A DNA stretch of 64,000 nt from Beaufortia kweichowensis (lineage: Eukaryota; Chordata; Actinopteri; Cypriniformes; Gastromyzontidae): assembly GCA_019155185.1 (NCBI GenBank), contig CM032808.1:12652607-12716606 (forward strand), given 5' to 3'. This document shows, one piece after another, positions 1 through 20,537 of the stretch. The stretch's first letter is position 1. Every line of letters begins with the position of its first letter. The position numbers and the translations under genes are program-made. The notes under the pieces were generated by a model. The model was given only the letters and a program-made list of their open reading frames with translations. It did not search any database and had not been told where the DNA came from.

Positions 1-50
1 GAGATTTCCTCCTCCACCTGAGACCAGACGTTTCTAAAGGCGTGTTGTAC

Positions 51-3000
51 CTCACTGGCCAGTCGTTCATACTCCTCCATCAGTTTCTCATTCTCCTGAT
101 TGACACCAAGCACTTTACAGATCCTGTTTGCAGCTGTTTCTGCCTAAAAACACACACATGTCAGTCAGATGTTCATATCTGACATAATTTCATTCATATA
201 CTGTGTTTGATTGTATTTTTTTGTCCTGTACATTTTCAGTTGTAACATGATGTTCCTCAGAGGTTTACTGTAATGTACATTCTTAATGTAAAACATAGAT
301 GTTTGCAATTTATCAGATCAGATGGTGGTTTTGTCTTGAGGTCAAAGGATTGTTTGGAAACAGGTGAACATGTACCTGTTCAGCTCCAGCAAAAGCATGA
401 TAGAAGCACGACACATATGTCATGATGGCTCGTTCGTCGGGCTTCGGTGTGTTGATGATGTCTGAAATGACAGACAGACTAATGAAATGTGTTCATGAGG
501 GACATAACAGACCTGTGAGTAAATTAGTTCTGAATTGAGCAACCACTTAAAGGTTCGTATTGCATTCTGGGATTGATTTTCACGGCTGTCACTCCTGGAT
601 CTGCCAACCAGTGTTTATTATACGACAGAATACAATTCCAAGAGAATCTACTTTTCATCCAACATCCAGATTGAGTGAATCTGTATTTACCTTCGGGGTC
701 CAACATTTTTGGGATGTCCAAATGTTTCTCTGCGACTTCCAAAGCCAGAGTCAGATTACCAAGAGCATCATCCTACAAAAAAAGACACATCATGATGAAG
801 ATTGCATTTAAAGGTACAGCACAACCACAAACAGGTAACTGATGTAAAGTCCTTAATAAAGCAGTAAACACAATCTAATTCATCAATTAGTACATTCATG
901 TAGTCTATAAAGAGCACACATTAACTAACAGAGACCTTGTTGAGTTTGGTGTAGTCAATCAGGTCGGGTCTGTGTCTGTGTATGAGCGCGCAGAACGCTA
1001 GACCATCCTTCCAACTGAAGAGAATAAATCATTACAAGAACACTGAAACATTACATGCCATACAGTCTGTAGATGCTTCAGATCAGTATCAAATCTCCTT
1101 TAAATCTGCCTTTCATTACATGATAGATAGCTTATAAGGAAAACACATATTATACATTTCAATAATTTAATTCTATGCAAAAGGAAGAAGCTGTCTCTTT
1201 CTTACAGATTTGTGTCACAAAACAAAGAGAAATTTAGGTATATTTGTTATCTGTCTTCATGTTCACTTACCTACAATGAAAGTTTTGTACATTGACATTC
1301 CGGTAGGGAGCAGTTTTCCTCTGACACCACAGCAGGAGCCCTTCCTTAGCCGAGGTTTCTGACAAACAACCCAAAATATTGATTAAACATATCTGACCAT
1401 ATCTGTGTGTGTGTGTGTATATGTGTGCGTGTGTGTGCGTGTATGTGTGTTATACCCTCCACAGAAATGTCCTGGATGGCGAAGCGGAGGATGATGGTCC
1501 AGATCATTCCTAAAGTCATCTTCAGATTCCCATCAACAATCTCTGAAAGGTTTATATTTTCAGTTTAATCCATTTGAAAAGTCAAACATGTATTTGCACC
1601 TTTTCCTAAAGTGAATCTCACCCTCGGCGCCGATGGACACCAGTTTAACACCTTTACTGGTGATGTAATCCAGAGCTTTGTTCACATTGGCTATTTTGTG
1701 AAAGCGCATCTTTCCTCGGTCTGGTCTGGGGAGCCTTTCACCTGAAAAAGTAAAATAGTAAAAAGCGCACAAGTCTCTTTCTCAGCATGTCTACTGGATT
1801 TTTCCAGACTAAATGAGGTTCTAGGAAAAGATCATGTACCAGAAATAACCTCCAACAACAGCATGAGTTTCAGTCCATTCCTGAAGTCCTCCTCGATGTT
1901 GTCGATCTGAGTCCCAGCTTTACGCAGATGAGAGTTACACCAGGCGGTGAATGTCTGATCGGGACACAAGAGAGATCAAATATTTATTCTCATTCATTTA
2001 TTCAAAATAATGAATCTCTTCTATACTGTATTATAATCTTTATTTATGTTCATAAAAACTCAACATGGCGTTTATAACACCTCACACTTATCTACTGTGA
2101 CATATTTTCAGATCGAGACATAAATTGCTTTATGCCAGAATATAAGTCAAATCTGAATGTGAGTTTTAAATGGATTGTAGATTTACTTACTTCTTAACAC
2201 CACGAAAGTGAATAAAACAGTATAACCTAATAAACAATGTGTATATGAACATCTAGCACACAATGTTTGTCATGTCAGGTCTGATGGTGTGTGTTCTCTC
2301 ATAAATCAGATGAGCTTTGAAGCTTTAAAACATGTGCACCTGCTCCTGAGCTGATGACAGACACTTCACACAAAATCCCAGACGACACATCCAGAAACAC
2401 ACAGCTTATCATGTTCACATTATAGTTCAAATCAAATGAAAGGACCAAATCTTCCTGTTACACTCACTGACATTGTGGAATTATGAAACAATATGTCTAT
2501 ACAAAGAATACGTCATTTAATAAATATTTAAAAAATACTTCCTAAATACTCTCTGAAATTTTTAGAGCTTGAAGTATCATCTCTCATTTCTTCTGTCTGA
2601 AGTGATGATGTTTTGAAGGTCTCTCTATACTGTAAACACGCTGCTGGTGTTCACTGTCAAGCGAGTTATTTAGAACATATATATTGAGTTTCTGTGATGA
2701 TGTAAAAGCAGCAGAAGTCAAAGTGACTGTATGGACAGAGGTCACACACATCAAGACAGACATAACAATAGAACATGTGTCACATTTCACTACAGCTGAT
2801 CCTCACAAACTCAACACAACAGTCAGTTCAGTGTCTTTATGAGATGTGTGTCAAATCAACAGTCACAGACCAGATCAGCATGTCACATCATGAAACATTA
2901 TTTGTGTGCTGATCAGATATCTGGAGTTATTCTACCCTGTGAAATTTCCCTTTAAAGATTGGACTTCACAGGAAGGTGAAGAAGTTTAGACGTGTGTCAC

Positions 3001-3599
3001 AGTTGAATTCCACATCAAGGACGGTGGATTAGTGAAGCACACAGAGAGACAGTTCCACAGATAAAATTAGAGGAGTATCCGCCATCATCATGTGTTACAA
3101 AGCATCTGTTCAGAGATCTCATGCCACACGAGCACCGAGAGCTATTGTTAAACAAAACACACAGACACACACACACACACACAATTATCCAGTCTATCTA
3201 TCTACTGGGATCTTTTAATATGAAGCTACTTATAATGACTTATAATGAAGCTACTTATAATGATGATTATTCACCACTAAAAGAAAACATTACAGTTTTG
3301 ACACAAATACACACAAAACACATATACAAATTACTCACCTGCACCTGTTGTATTTTACATTTACAATTTTATATTTGAAACTATTTTTTCAGATACAGGT
3401 CTATTTATGTTTTGTGAATGAAGCACATGAATGTAATATGATTGTAACAGTGTGTGTGTCTGACCTTCCTCTGCTGTTTCTCCCACGCAGGGTCGAGCAG
3501 CAGATCTCTGTCCCACTCGTCCTCCTGTAACATATACTCTTCCAACACATAGCCATTATTATTATTATTATATTGCATCCCCATCATCATCATCTTCAT
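51..3599 (-). CDS. actn3: alpha-actinin-3-like, 5' part (runs off the window)
   Basis: Muscle-type alpha-actinin, the actin cross-linker of the Z-disc. Nine coding exons on the minus strand: 3599-3465, 1954-1840, 1741-1622, 1542-1456, 1358-1271, 1014-936, 772-691, 461-376, 143-51, giving 295 codons in one frame. They hold a short variable N-terminus (MKMMMMGMQY, five Asn, then EYMLQEDEWDRDLLLDPAWE) and the tandem calponin-homology actin-binding domain (KALDYITSKGVKLVSIGAEE, CALIHRHRPDLIDY, ending YHAFAGAEQAETAANR). The spectrin repeats and EF-hands lie beyond base 1. Residues GERLPRPD, DGNLKMTL and NVNVQNFH match ACTN3 rather than ACTN2 as I recall them, and the Met-rich start is also ACTN3-like. 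The start chosen is the first ATG of the Met run (3599); ATGs a few codons downstream are possible. The promoter is shared head-to-head with the CP110-like gene. Confidence 0.9.
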
Positions 3600-4254
3600 C
3601 AGATCAGAAGCTCTTAGACCAGTCTCTCTTGGATCCTGCTGTGTGTCTGATCTCACTCTCATCTCACCAGAGAACCAAAATAACGGGACCGGTGACGTCA
3701 CTGCCCACCGACTTTACACGTGATCAAATAAGTTTAACTTACACGTTCATTCAAAACATCTTAAATATATACTTATATTAATTATATATATGTAATGTAT
3801 ATATAATTCATACAATATATATATAATGTACTTTAAACTGTTTACCTCAATATCAATAGGCCTACGAGTTGCTTTACTGTTGCTTTAAATAGCACATTGA
3901 TAACACTGATTTTATAAGATACAACTGACAATTAAGTAACAATTTTCTTCACTATTTTAATAAAGTGCGCAAACAGGTTTCAGTGAATCCCTCTGCTGGT
4001 AGAAACTACAACTGAACAATATGTTCACATCAAAGAAAGTGTGAAATTCCTATTATTATTATAATTTTATAATAACATATGATATTAATATAAACAGTAA
4101 TAATAATAGTTGATTAAATGTTGTTAGTTGCGTGCACATCGCTGTCTTAAAGATATGCGCTAGTCTCGCGCAGCATTGATCAAGTTGATCCCATTCGTGA
4201 AGCGGGTGGGCGGGGTTTCCCATTGTTGCTATGCAACGAGTCTATACGGCAGTG
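3600..4254. promoter_or_regulatory. divergent intergenic region, actn3 / ccp110-like
   Basis: About 650 bp separate the actn3 start codon (minus) from the first exon of the CP110-like gene (plus). The left half is very AT-rich (3765-3835). The right end holds a GC-box-like run (GGGTGGGCGGGG, 4204-4215) and an X-box-like palindrome (4225-4237), followed by CpG-rich sequence. No open coding signal is seen. Its role as a shared promoter is inferred from layout. Confidence 0.6.
4225..4237 (+). promoter_or_regulatory. RFX X-box-like palindrome
   Basis: GTTGCTATGCAAC consists of inverted GTTGC/GCAAC half-sites with a 3-nt spacer, about 20-30 bp upstream of the likely first exon of the CP110-like gene. 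RFX factors bind GTTGCC-type half sites in promoters of ciliary and centriolar genes. The usual spacer is slightly different, so this is a candidate only. Confidence 0.4.
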
Positions 4255-4647
4255 ATGCGCGCGGAGGAGAGCGCGAGACGGTTTGAAAGAGGAAATAAAA
4301 CAAAACAAATTTATTAAAGGTGTGTTATAAATACATTTATCCGTGAATTAAACACGAACTGACTGAATATAATATACTGCGAATCTGTCTGTTTACCGGT
4401 AAGTGATTCAAATATCTTTATTTTAAAAAAAGAAGCGCGTTAAATTACATTTTACAACATATTTCACTGTAGGATCCGTTTCTGTTTAATAAGACTATAA
4501 ATATTTTGGTTGATTTGAAAAGCGATCATTTCAATTGTTCAGATATCATGATCAGACAGTGTTTTACTGCGTGCTTATAAAGTTAAGTGTGTGAATAAGC
4601 GGATCTGTGTGTTTACTGGAGGTTTGTGTTGTGTTAGATTGTGAGTA

Positions 4648-7539
4648 ATGGAGAGTTATGAAGAGTTCTGCAGTAGAACACTGAGGACACTGCTGCTGTC
4701 TCCTGCCTGCAGTACTGCATCACGACAGCAGAGGGCAGAGCACGAGTCCACGATTCAGTTTCATGGCAGAAGACTGTTCAAGCCTGTGGTGATTATACTT
4801 ACCTTATACTCGTGACCTTTCACCTTTTAGACACCAACCCTGACAAAACAAGACAGACACATTTGTTATATTATATGACATTCACATTAGAAGTCTCAGC
4901 TGGTGTTTCATTACTGTAAATGTGTACAAAATGTACCCATAATAATAGTAATAGTCTTAACCGCCTACATTGTGGGGACCACTGACTGGACTCCATGATT
5001 CAAACTCACAATTAATCATACTAAACAATGTTTATGTGAAAATGTATAAATGCAGAAAGGTTTATCTGAGGGTTACACCATACCATATACAGTTTGTACA
5101 GTATATTCATTATGTCTATGAAAAGTCCCCAATGTGTGCGTGTGTGTAATGGACGTCACATGCTTTTGTTGTATAATGTCATTGTTGCATGGAAACAGAT
5201 AATCCTGTAGTGAATCAGTAGTGAATGTTAGTCATCACAGTAGTAACACTGATCAGCGTGCTGAACAAAACACAACAGATACAGCAGATCTCCTCACTAA
5301 CACTCTATTATCAGGGTAAATATCACCTTTACTGTTTATATTACTGTAGTTTATAGAGTAAATGTGACATTTTAATTGCATTTAGAAACAGATTTGATTT
5401 TGCTATTAATATAGACATGATATATTATCAGTGAATGCTGCTAAATATTTCAAATTGGCTGAAAATGGTCAGATTAAGCACTTTAGCATGTGTAGGTTTG
5501 TAGTTTAGAGGTTTATAATGACTGTTTTGTGTAGTTGAGTGAGGAGTTACGTGATCAGATGGCAGAAGAGAGACAGACAGCTGTACAGAGAGACATGAAG
5601 AGACAGACACGACAAACAGAAGATCTGCTGGAGCGCGTGCAGAACATCCTCAACAACATCCACGTGAGTATACACAAACCTGTAAAGATTACACTAAAAA
5701 CTGCTCATCCATGCAAATATATCTAGAATTTGAATATTTGTAGCTACAAACTTTGTGAAATATAAAAAAAATTAACAGTCAGACAGGTTTATATGTGTGT
5801 ATCTGTACAGATGATCAGCTGTATTTAATGTGTTTTTGTTTCTGAAGTTAAGACACGTTCAGTGTGAATCAGAGCAATCAGAGCTCTCCTCATCTCTCCA
5901 GTCCAGAATGAGCTCAGAGGATGACATGAGACCCGCGTCAGCCCCAGTTGCCCCTCAGCAGAACCTGATCACCAGCAGATCTCTGAAGAGAGAGACACTC
6001 AGACTGCTGAATCAACGGATGGAGAGAGAGATGAATCCTGATGAGTCCAGTGACCGTCCCGGGTCTCCTGATTCTGTCTTTAGCGGTCTCAGTCTGAGTC
6101 TGACGGGCTCTTACGCTCAGTTGCCCAGCCCTCAGCCCAGCCGCAGCCCGCTGTCACACAGAGCCCGGAGACCACGAGCACATACCGCCGGACACATCCT
6201 CATCTCCAGCCCCGTCAGCGAATCTGAGCTCAGCACACACGCGTCTCATCTGTCTGACTGCAGCTATTCAGAGATGACTGATAGACAGCTGTCAATCAAT
6301 AGCTCCACCCCCAACAGTACCAGCAGCAGGAAAGAGATGCAGAGATGCAGTTTATTCAGGTCATCACAAGACGTGAGCCATGATAAGAAAGTCAAACCAG
6401 CCCGTCGATCACCTCCGGCTCCTCTGAACCGCTCGTATGATGTAGAAAGCCCGTCACCATCTCTCATTAGACCACAGGTGGAGTCCACACCCCCATCAGA
6501 CTCATCTGAATCGGTCTCATGCAGATTACAGCTGGAAGGATTTTCACGGCGCCCCCTGCAGGAGCGGATGAATATACAATGGCACATGAAGGGTTTCAGT
6601 CGTATTACTGCTGTGGCTCGAGGTTTCCTAACACGCAGACTCCTGCAAACTGACAAAATCAAACACCTGCGCAAAACTGTACAGGTATACACATGCACAC
6701 GCACTTTACACACACACACACACACACAATTGTTACTTACATGCTGTTGAATGTGCTGCAGGATTCCAGAGAATTCCTGCGATCATTCCAGACTGATTCC
6801 CAGCTGAAGAGAGTCTCCATCTCATATCAGGATCTGTATCTGCAGCACAGAGTCACAGCACAGGTATATCACACACACACACAACATTACTGTTTGTGTG
6901 AGACTGTGTAGTTAAGTACTCTTTTAATGTCTCTTGTGTCTCTCAGCTGCGAGCAGCGCTGCATGACATTCATCAGATCTTCTTTGTGTGGTCTGTGAAA
7001 GAAAAACTTCATCTACTGCAGCAGGACAGAGAGGTTCGCACAGAGAGAACTATTAGAGAGATGGTACACAAACACACACACACACACACACACACACAAA
7101 TCATACCCTCGTGATATAAACACTGTCTGTTTTTAGGAGAAAGTCAGGAGTTCAGGAATCAGACGGAGTTTGTCTTCAGCCACTCTGAAGACACTCAGGA
7201 GGAAGAAACACAGGTGAGAATCCTGCTTCCGACACGTCTGGTTGGATAGTAAAAAGCACATTTTCTTTTTTCTATAGTTGAAACAAGCAGAGTAATTCGA
7301 TAAACACTGACACAGAATCTATGATAATGATGAATATTGAATCTGTTATCAGGCAAACAAAAAGAACAGAAGTGATGCCCAAGACTTCATCAGCATCAAG
7401 GTAAGAAAGGAAACAGACAATGATCATCTGTTGTTTGATGAACTTCCTGAAGTCTGTTTTTCTCCGACACAAATTATTCTTTTGTGTTTGTAGGGTTGTG
7501 AGGTCCAGTGTCAGTCAGAATGGAGTCAGACAGTTGTGA
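4648..7539 (+). CDS. short CP110-family centriolar protein (CCP110-like), 498 aa
   Basis: CP110 caps centrioles and restrains cilium formation. Coding exons are 4648-4788, 5535-5663, 5848-6684, 6762-6863, 6947-7063, 7137-7213, 7353-7400 and 7494-7539 (stop TGA 7537), all in frame; a non-coding exon with donor at 4399 precedes them. Recognisable CP110 blocks in order: N-terminus MESYEEFC; ERVQNILNNIH (about residues 75-90); LTGSYAQLPSPQPSRSP; LNRSYDVESPSP; and the conserved C-terminal block ITAVARGFLTRRLLQTDKIK, then RAALHDIHQIFFV and DREVR. Human CP110 is about twice as long; the central glutamate-rich coiled-coil stretch before the C-terminal block has no counterpart here. An AATAAA at 7870 fits the 3' end. 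This may be the fish ccp110 orthologue or a compact paralogue; I cannot tell which, so the symbol is left blank. Confidence 0.85.
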
Positions 7540-7875
7540 GTCCCTTTAATACTTTAAATGAAACAGCAGATTTATACTGTGTGAGTGAATATCAGTGAAG
7601 ATTCAGTTCAGACATCATGATGATAATATACTGTATGATGACCTGTCTGTGTGCAGGAGTGCTGTGAAACAGCGAGAGGAGTGTGTGGAGGTGAGACAGC
7701 ACTGTGTTCAAAGAAAGTGTCTGTCTTTGGGATGAATGAACACACACACACACCCATGTTACAGCCAATAGTGTTCAGAGTTGATTCACACAGATTCATC
7801 TGATGTCACTGCTTGATTTATGCGTTATATTATATTTGTCTCATTTTCTTACTAGATAATTATATACACAATAAA

Positions 7876-9755
7876 CTTCTTACTGTTGTTTTTTCATATA
7901 CATGATCTCTGTATTATTACATGCGTGTACACAAAATTAAAATTTAAATCTATATTTCTGAGGAACAGAAAAATTTATTCACTTACCCTCATGAGCTCCA
8001 GACCCGTGTGTTGATATTTCTCCTGTGAAACATGAACAAACACACACATGAATCTTTCCACCTAATGATGATTCACAGTGACCACAGCTGTCAACATCTA
8101 ATAATAAAAGAATCACAGGTCGGAAATTATCATTAAAGTAGATCACAGGATTGTGAGTATACAAAGAAAACATGACAGAGTCTTTTAGAAACGTAACACT
8201 GCGCTTTATTACTTTAGTTTTTAACATTAACACTGAACGGTAATGAGATCATTACTCTCTCACACACGTGTGTGTGTTTCTCTGGATTTCATCTGTGCAA
8301 GAGCACAAACACAAGTGCTTCATGTTACAGGTGCAATAATATTATAATATAATACTGTTTATACAACTAAACAAACTCAAAATATAATGTGAAACAGCTT
8401 GCATATGGAGCTCACAGGCTCAGTTATGGCCTTCTATTCCATGTGTGGCTTTTAGATTCAAATCACAGTTCAGATTATTTGTACCGCCCTCAGATATATA
8501 AAAAAAGAGCTGCTCTCAATGACTGATTTTAAAACAGATGAAGCAGCAAAGTAAATAACAATGTAAAATAACACTATAGACAGAAGTGCAATAAAAGCAA
8601 CAGAATAATCTTTGGTATATTCATCAAGACTGCACACCATGAATGAATGAATGAATGCTTATTATCGTGTCCACAGCGCAATACGTTTTGTGTTTTAGCA
8701 TTTGGTGTGTCTGATTCTTCTAAAAACAGCAAAAGAAATAATGACATAATAAACTGTGCAAATAAACTCAATAATACTTAAATTCTGCAGAGAATACAGA
8801 CGTCTGTTTCATAAATCTTCATTCTGGTGATTGTCCATTTTTATACGAAATGTGTTTTCAAAGGAATGTTCTGGTTTTAAAACAAGGTAAATATTGGTTA
8901 TTTTTTAATAACAAACACACTTCTGCTTTAATATTCATCAGCAGTATCTGTGGCAGACGTCACTACAGTTACAGTAATACACCTACAATAAAGATGTGTA
9001 ATGAATATACAGAATGATATAAATTGATCAAAAATTATTTGTTTTAGTGAATTTATAGAATATTATTATGAAATATGCTTTTAAGCCTTCATGACCCAAC
9101 TGACTTTCATTGTAAGTGCTTTGCTGTAACTGCAGCTTTTGACCTTTAAAACACTGAATTGGCTACAAATTCATTTGACTGGAACGGAAATTAAAGCAGA
9201 AACGTCTTTGGAAAATAATGGGAAAATAACTGAAAGGTCTTCAGTTAAAGTTTACATTAAACATGACACAAGAGAAATTAAAGCTTGTGACTGGAGAGTA
9301 CGAGTCAGACGTTTAACACAACACAAAATGTTGTTGTTTTTGTGAAAGTCCTTAGGAAACTGGAATGTCCTGATGGAAAGTGTGATGAAATCTTGGCCCA
9401 GACGCAGATGGCTGGGCTGAGACGCACATCAGCCTTTAAGAGTCGTACACGGAGATTTCAAAAATAAAAAGGAATTATTCAAAAACAATGTAGATCCTTC
9501 TGTTTGTGTTCATTCTTCAGTTCAGACAGTTTATAAATGTCTGACATCAGTGCACCTCAACAGATCATAATAATAATAATCTATACACCTGTATCTCCCC
9601 TTTAACATCACTGTGAATATAAAACGACAGCGATCAGATACTGATAATATTCATACATCACATAATGCATTACAGTAGCTGCTGTGATGTCACAAAACTC
9701 GCTGAGATAAACAGCGAGATGTGATTGAAGAATTATTTCTTAAATACACTGTGTT
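7876..9755. other. convergent intergenic region and syde1 3' UTR
   Basis: No gene is seen here. It lies between the poly(A) signal of the CP110-like gene (7870) and the syde1 stop codon (9756). The syde1 3' UTR must run leftward into it; one minus-strand AATAAA (plus-strand TTTATT at 8205-8210) is a candidate end. Short ORFs here have no recognisable content. Confidence 0.5.
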
Positions 9756-19362
<9,607 letters not shown>

Positions 19363-19827
19363 CACGGAACGCCCGGAGTCTGCGCGAGACGCGAGGAGAA
19401 AACAGGAGGAGAGCGGAGCGAGCAAGGGCGCGCGCGTCGACGCGTGGAGATCAGCGAGCGTCTGCGCTCATCATGCCAAACACAGGAAACACATTCCACA
19501 CATTCCACAGCTGAGTGTTTATACACGCCCCGAGGAATCATGGGACATGTAGTTTACACCTGAACACTACAGACAGAGTTTATACAGTTTTACATAGATC
19601 ACATAAATTCTTATATACTTTTCTTTATTTGAACACGTGTATTTGTGCAAAAATGAGAACATTTAATGTTTTTGTGTAAAGACTCAAAACGATGTCAATA
19701 CGTTTTTTAATCTAAATCTGAGAGAGATTGAGACTTTAACCAGAAACTCTTAATGCCATTGAAGCTTCTTGAAATAAAGAAAGAAACAAAAAAAGAAGAA
19801 TTAAGAAGATAGAAAGACAGAAAGAAG

Positions 19828-19869
<42 letters not shown>

Positions 19870-20536
19870 AAAATTAAGAAGAAATAAATAAAGAAAGGAA
19901 AAAATAAAGAACAAAACACAAGGAAAGAGAAAGAAAAGACGAAAGAGAGAAGACAGTAAACTGTACTATTAAATCCTATTATTGTACTATGGCGCCATCT
20001 ACTGGTTTAATAATAAAAGTCCTAAAAATCGTTGTGCATTTCTTATTTTTTGTCTTACATACGTTTATGAAAAAAATGTTAAGAATCATATTAAGCATAT
20101 AAATTGAAATACGAGGTAATAAAATAAATAAAAATAAATAAATAATTCCCTTAAACTATTATTGGTAAAAGTTTATATAAAAAGCATTATTATATAAAAC
20201 AACATTTATAATTAATGCATTACATCTTAATCGTTTGTTATCCGCATGATGTCAGTGAAATACATTTACACCACCTGGAGGAGAGATTTTCTGCAAGGAA
20301 AAGGAGCACTTTCTGCACATCCCTGTCATAGTCACAAAAACACTGTTTTTAAGAAAATAAGAACTTTGATTGGTACTGTATGTGACAGGACCCGGAACTG
20401 CGCGTGAACTGTTACTTCACAAACACTCTCTACGCTCGTCAACGTGATCGCTCATGATCGGTTATCAGTGTGTTTATAGAGATCCATGTGTTTGACCAAA
20501 GATACTTATTAACTTTAGTTCGACTCAGGTTATGTG
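19363..20536. promoter_or_regulatory. divergent region between syde1 and cyp4f
   Basis: This 1.2-kb head-to-head intergenic region is CpG-rich at both ends (19300-19450 and 20380-20650) and AT/A-rich in the middle, with a GAAA/GA-type simple repeat at 19780-19900. A ZNF143-like element sits at 19535-19555. No coding exon is recognised. Confidence 0.6.
19535..19555 (-). promoter_or_regulatory. ZNF143/SBS-like promoter element (syde1)
   Basis: On the minus strand the sequence reads AAACTACATGTCCCATGATTC, close to the ACTACAnnTCCCAnnATGC element bound by ZNF143 (Staf). It lies about 175 bp upstream of the syde1 start codon. The motif match is seen directly; function is inferred. Confidence 0.55.
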
Positions 20537-20537
20537 A
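20532..20537 (+). promoter_or_regulatory. two-codon start-stop uORF overlapping the cyp4f start
   Basis: ATGTGATGG: an upstream ATG is followed at once by TGA, whose A is also the first base of the cyp4f start codon. Such minimal uORFs can stall or re-initiate ribosomes. The transcript start is not visible, so presence in the mRNA is inferred. Confidence 0.6.
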
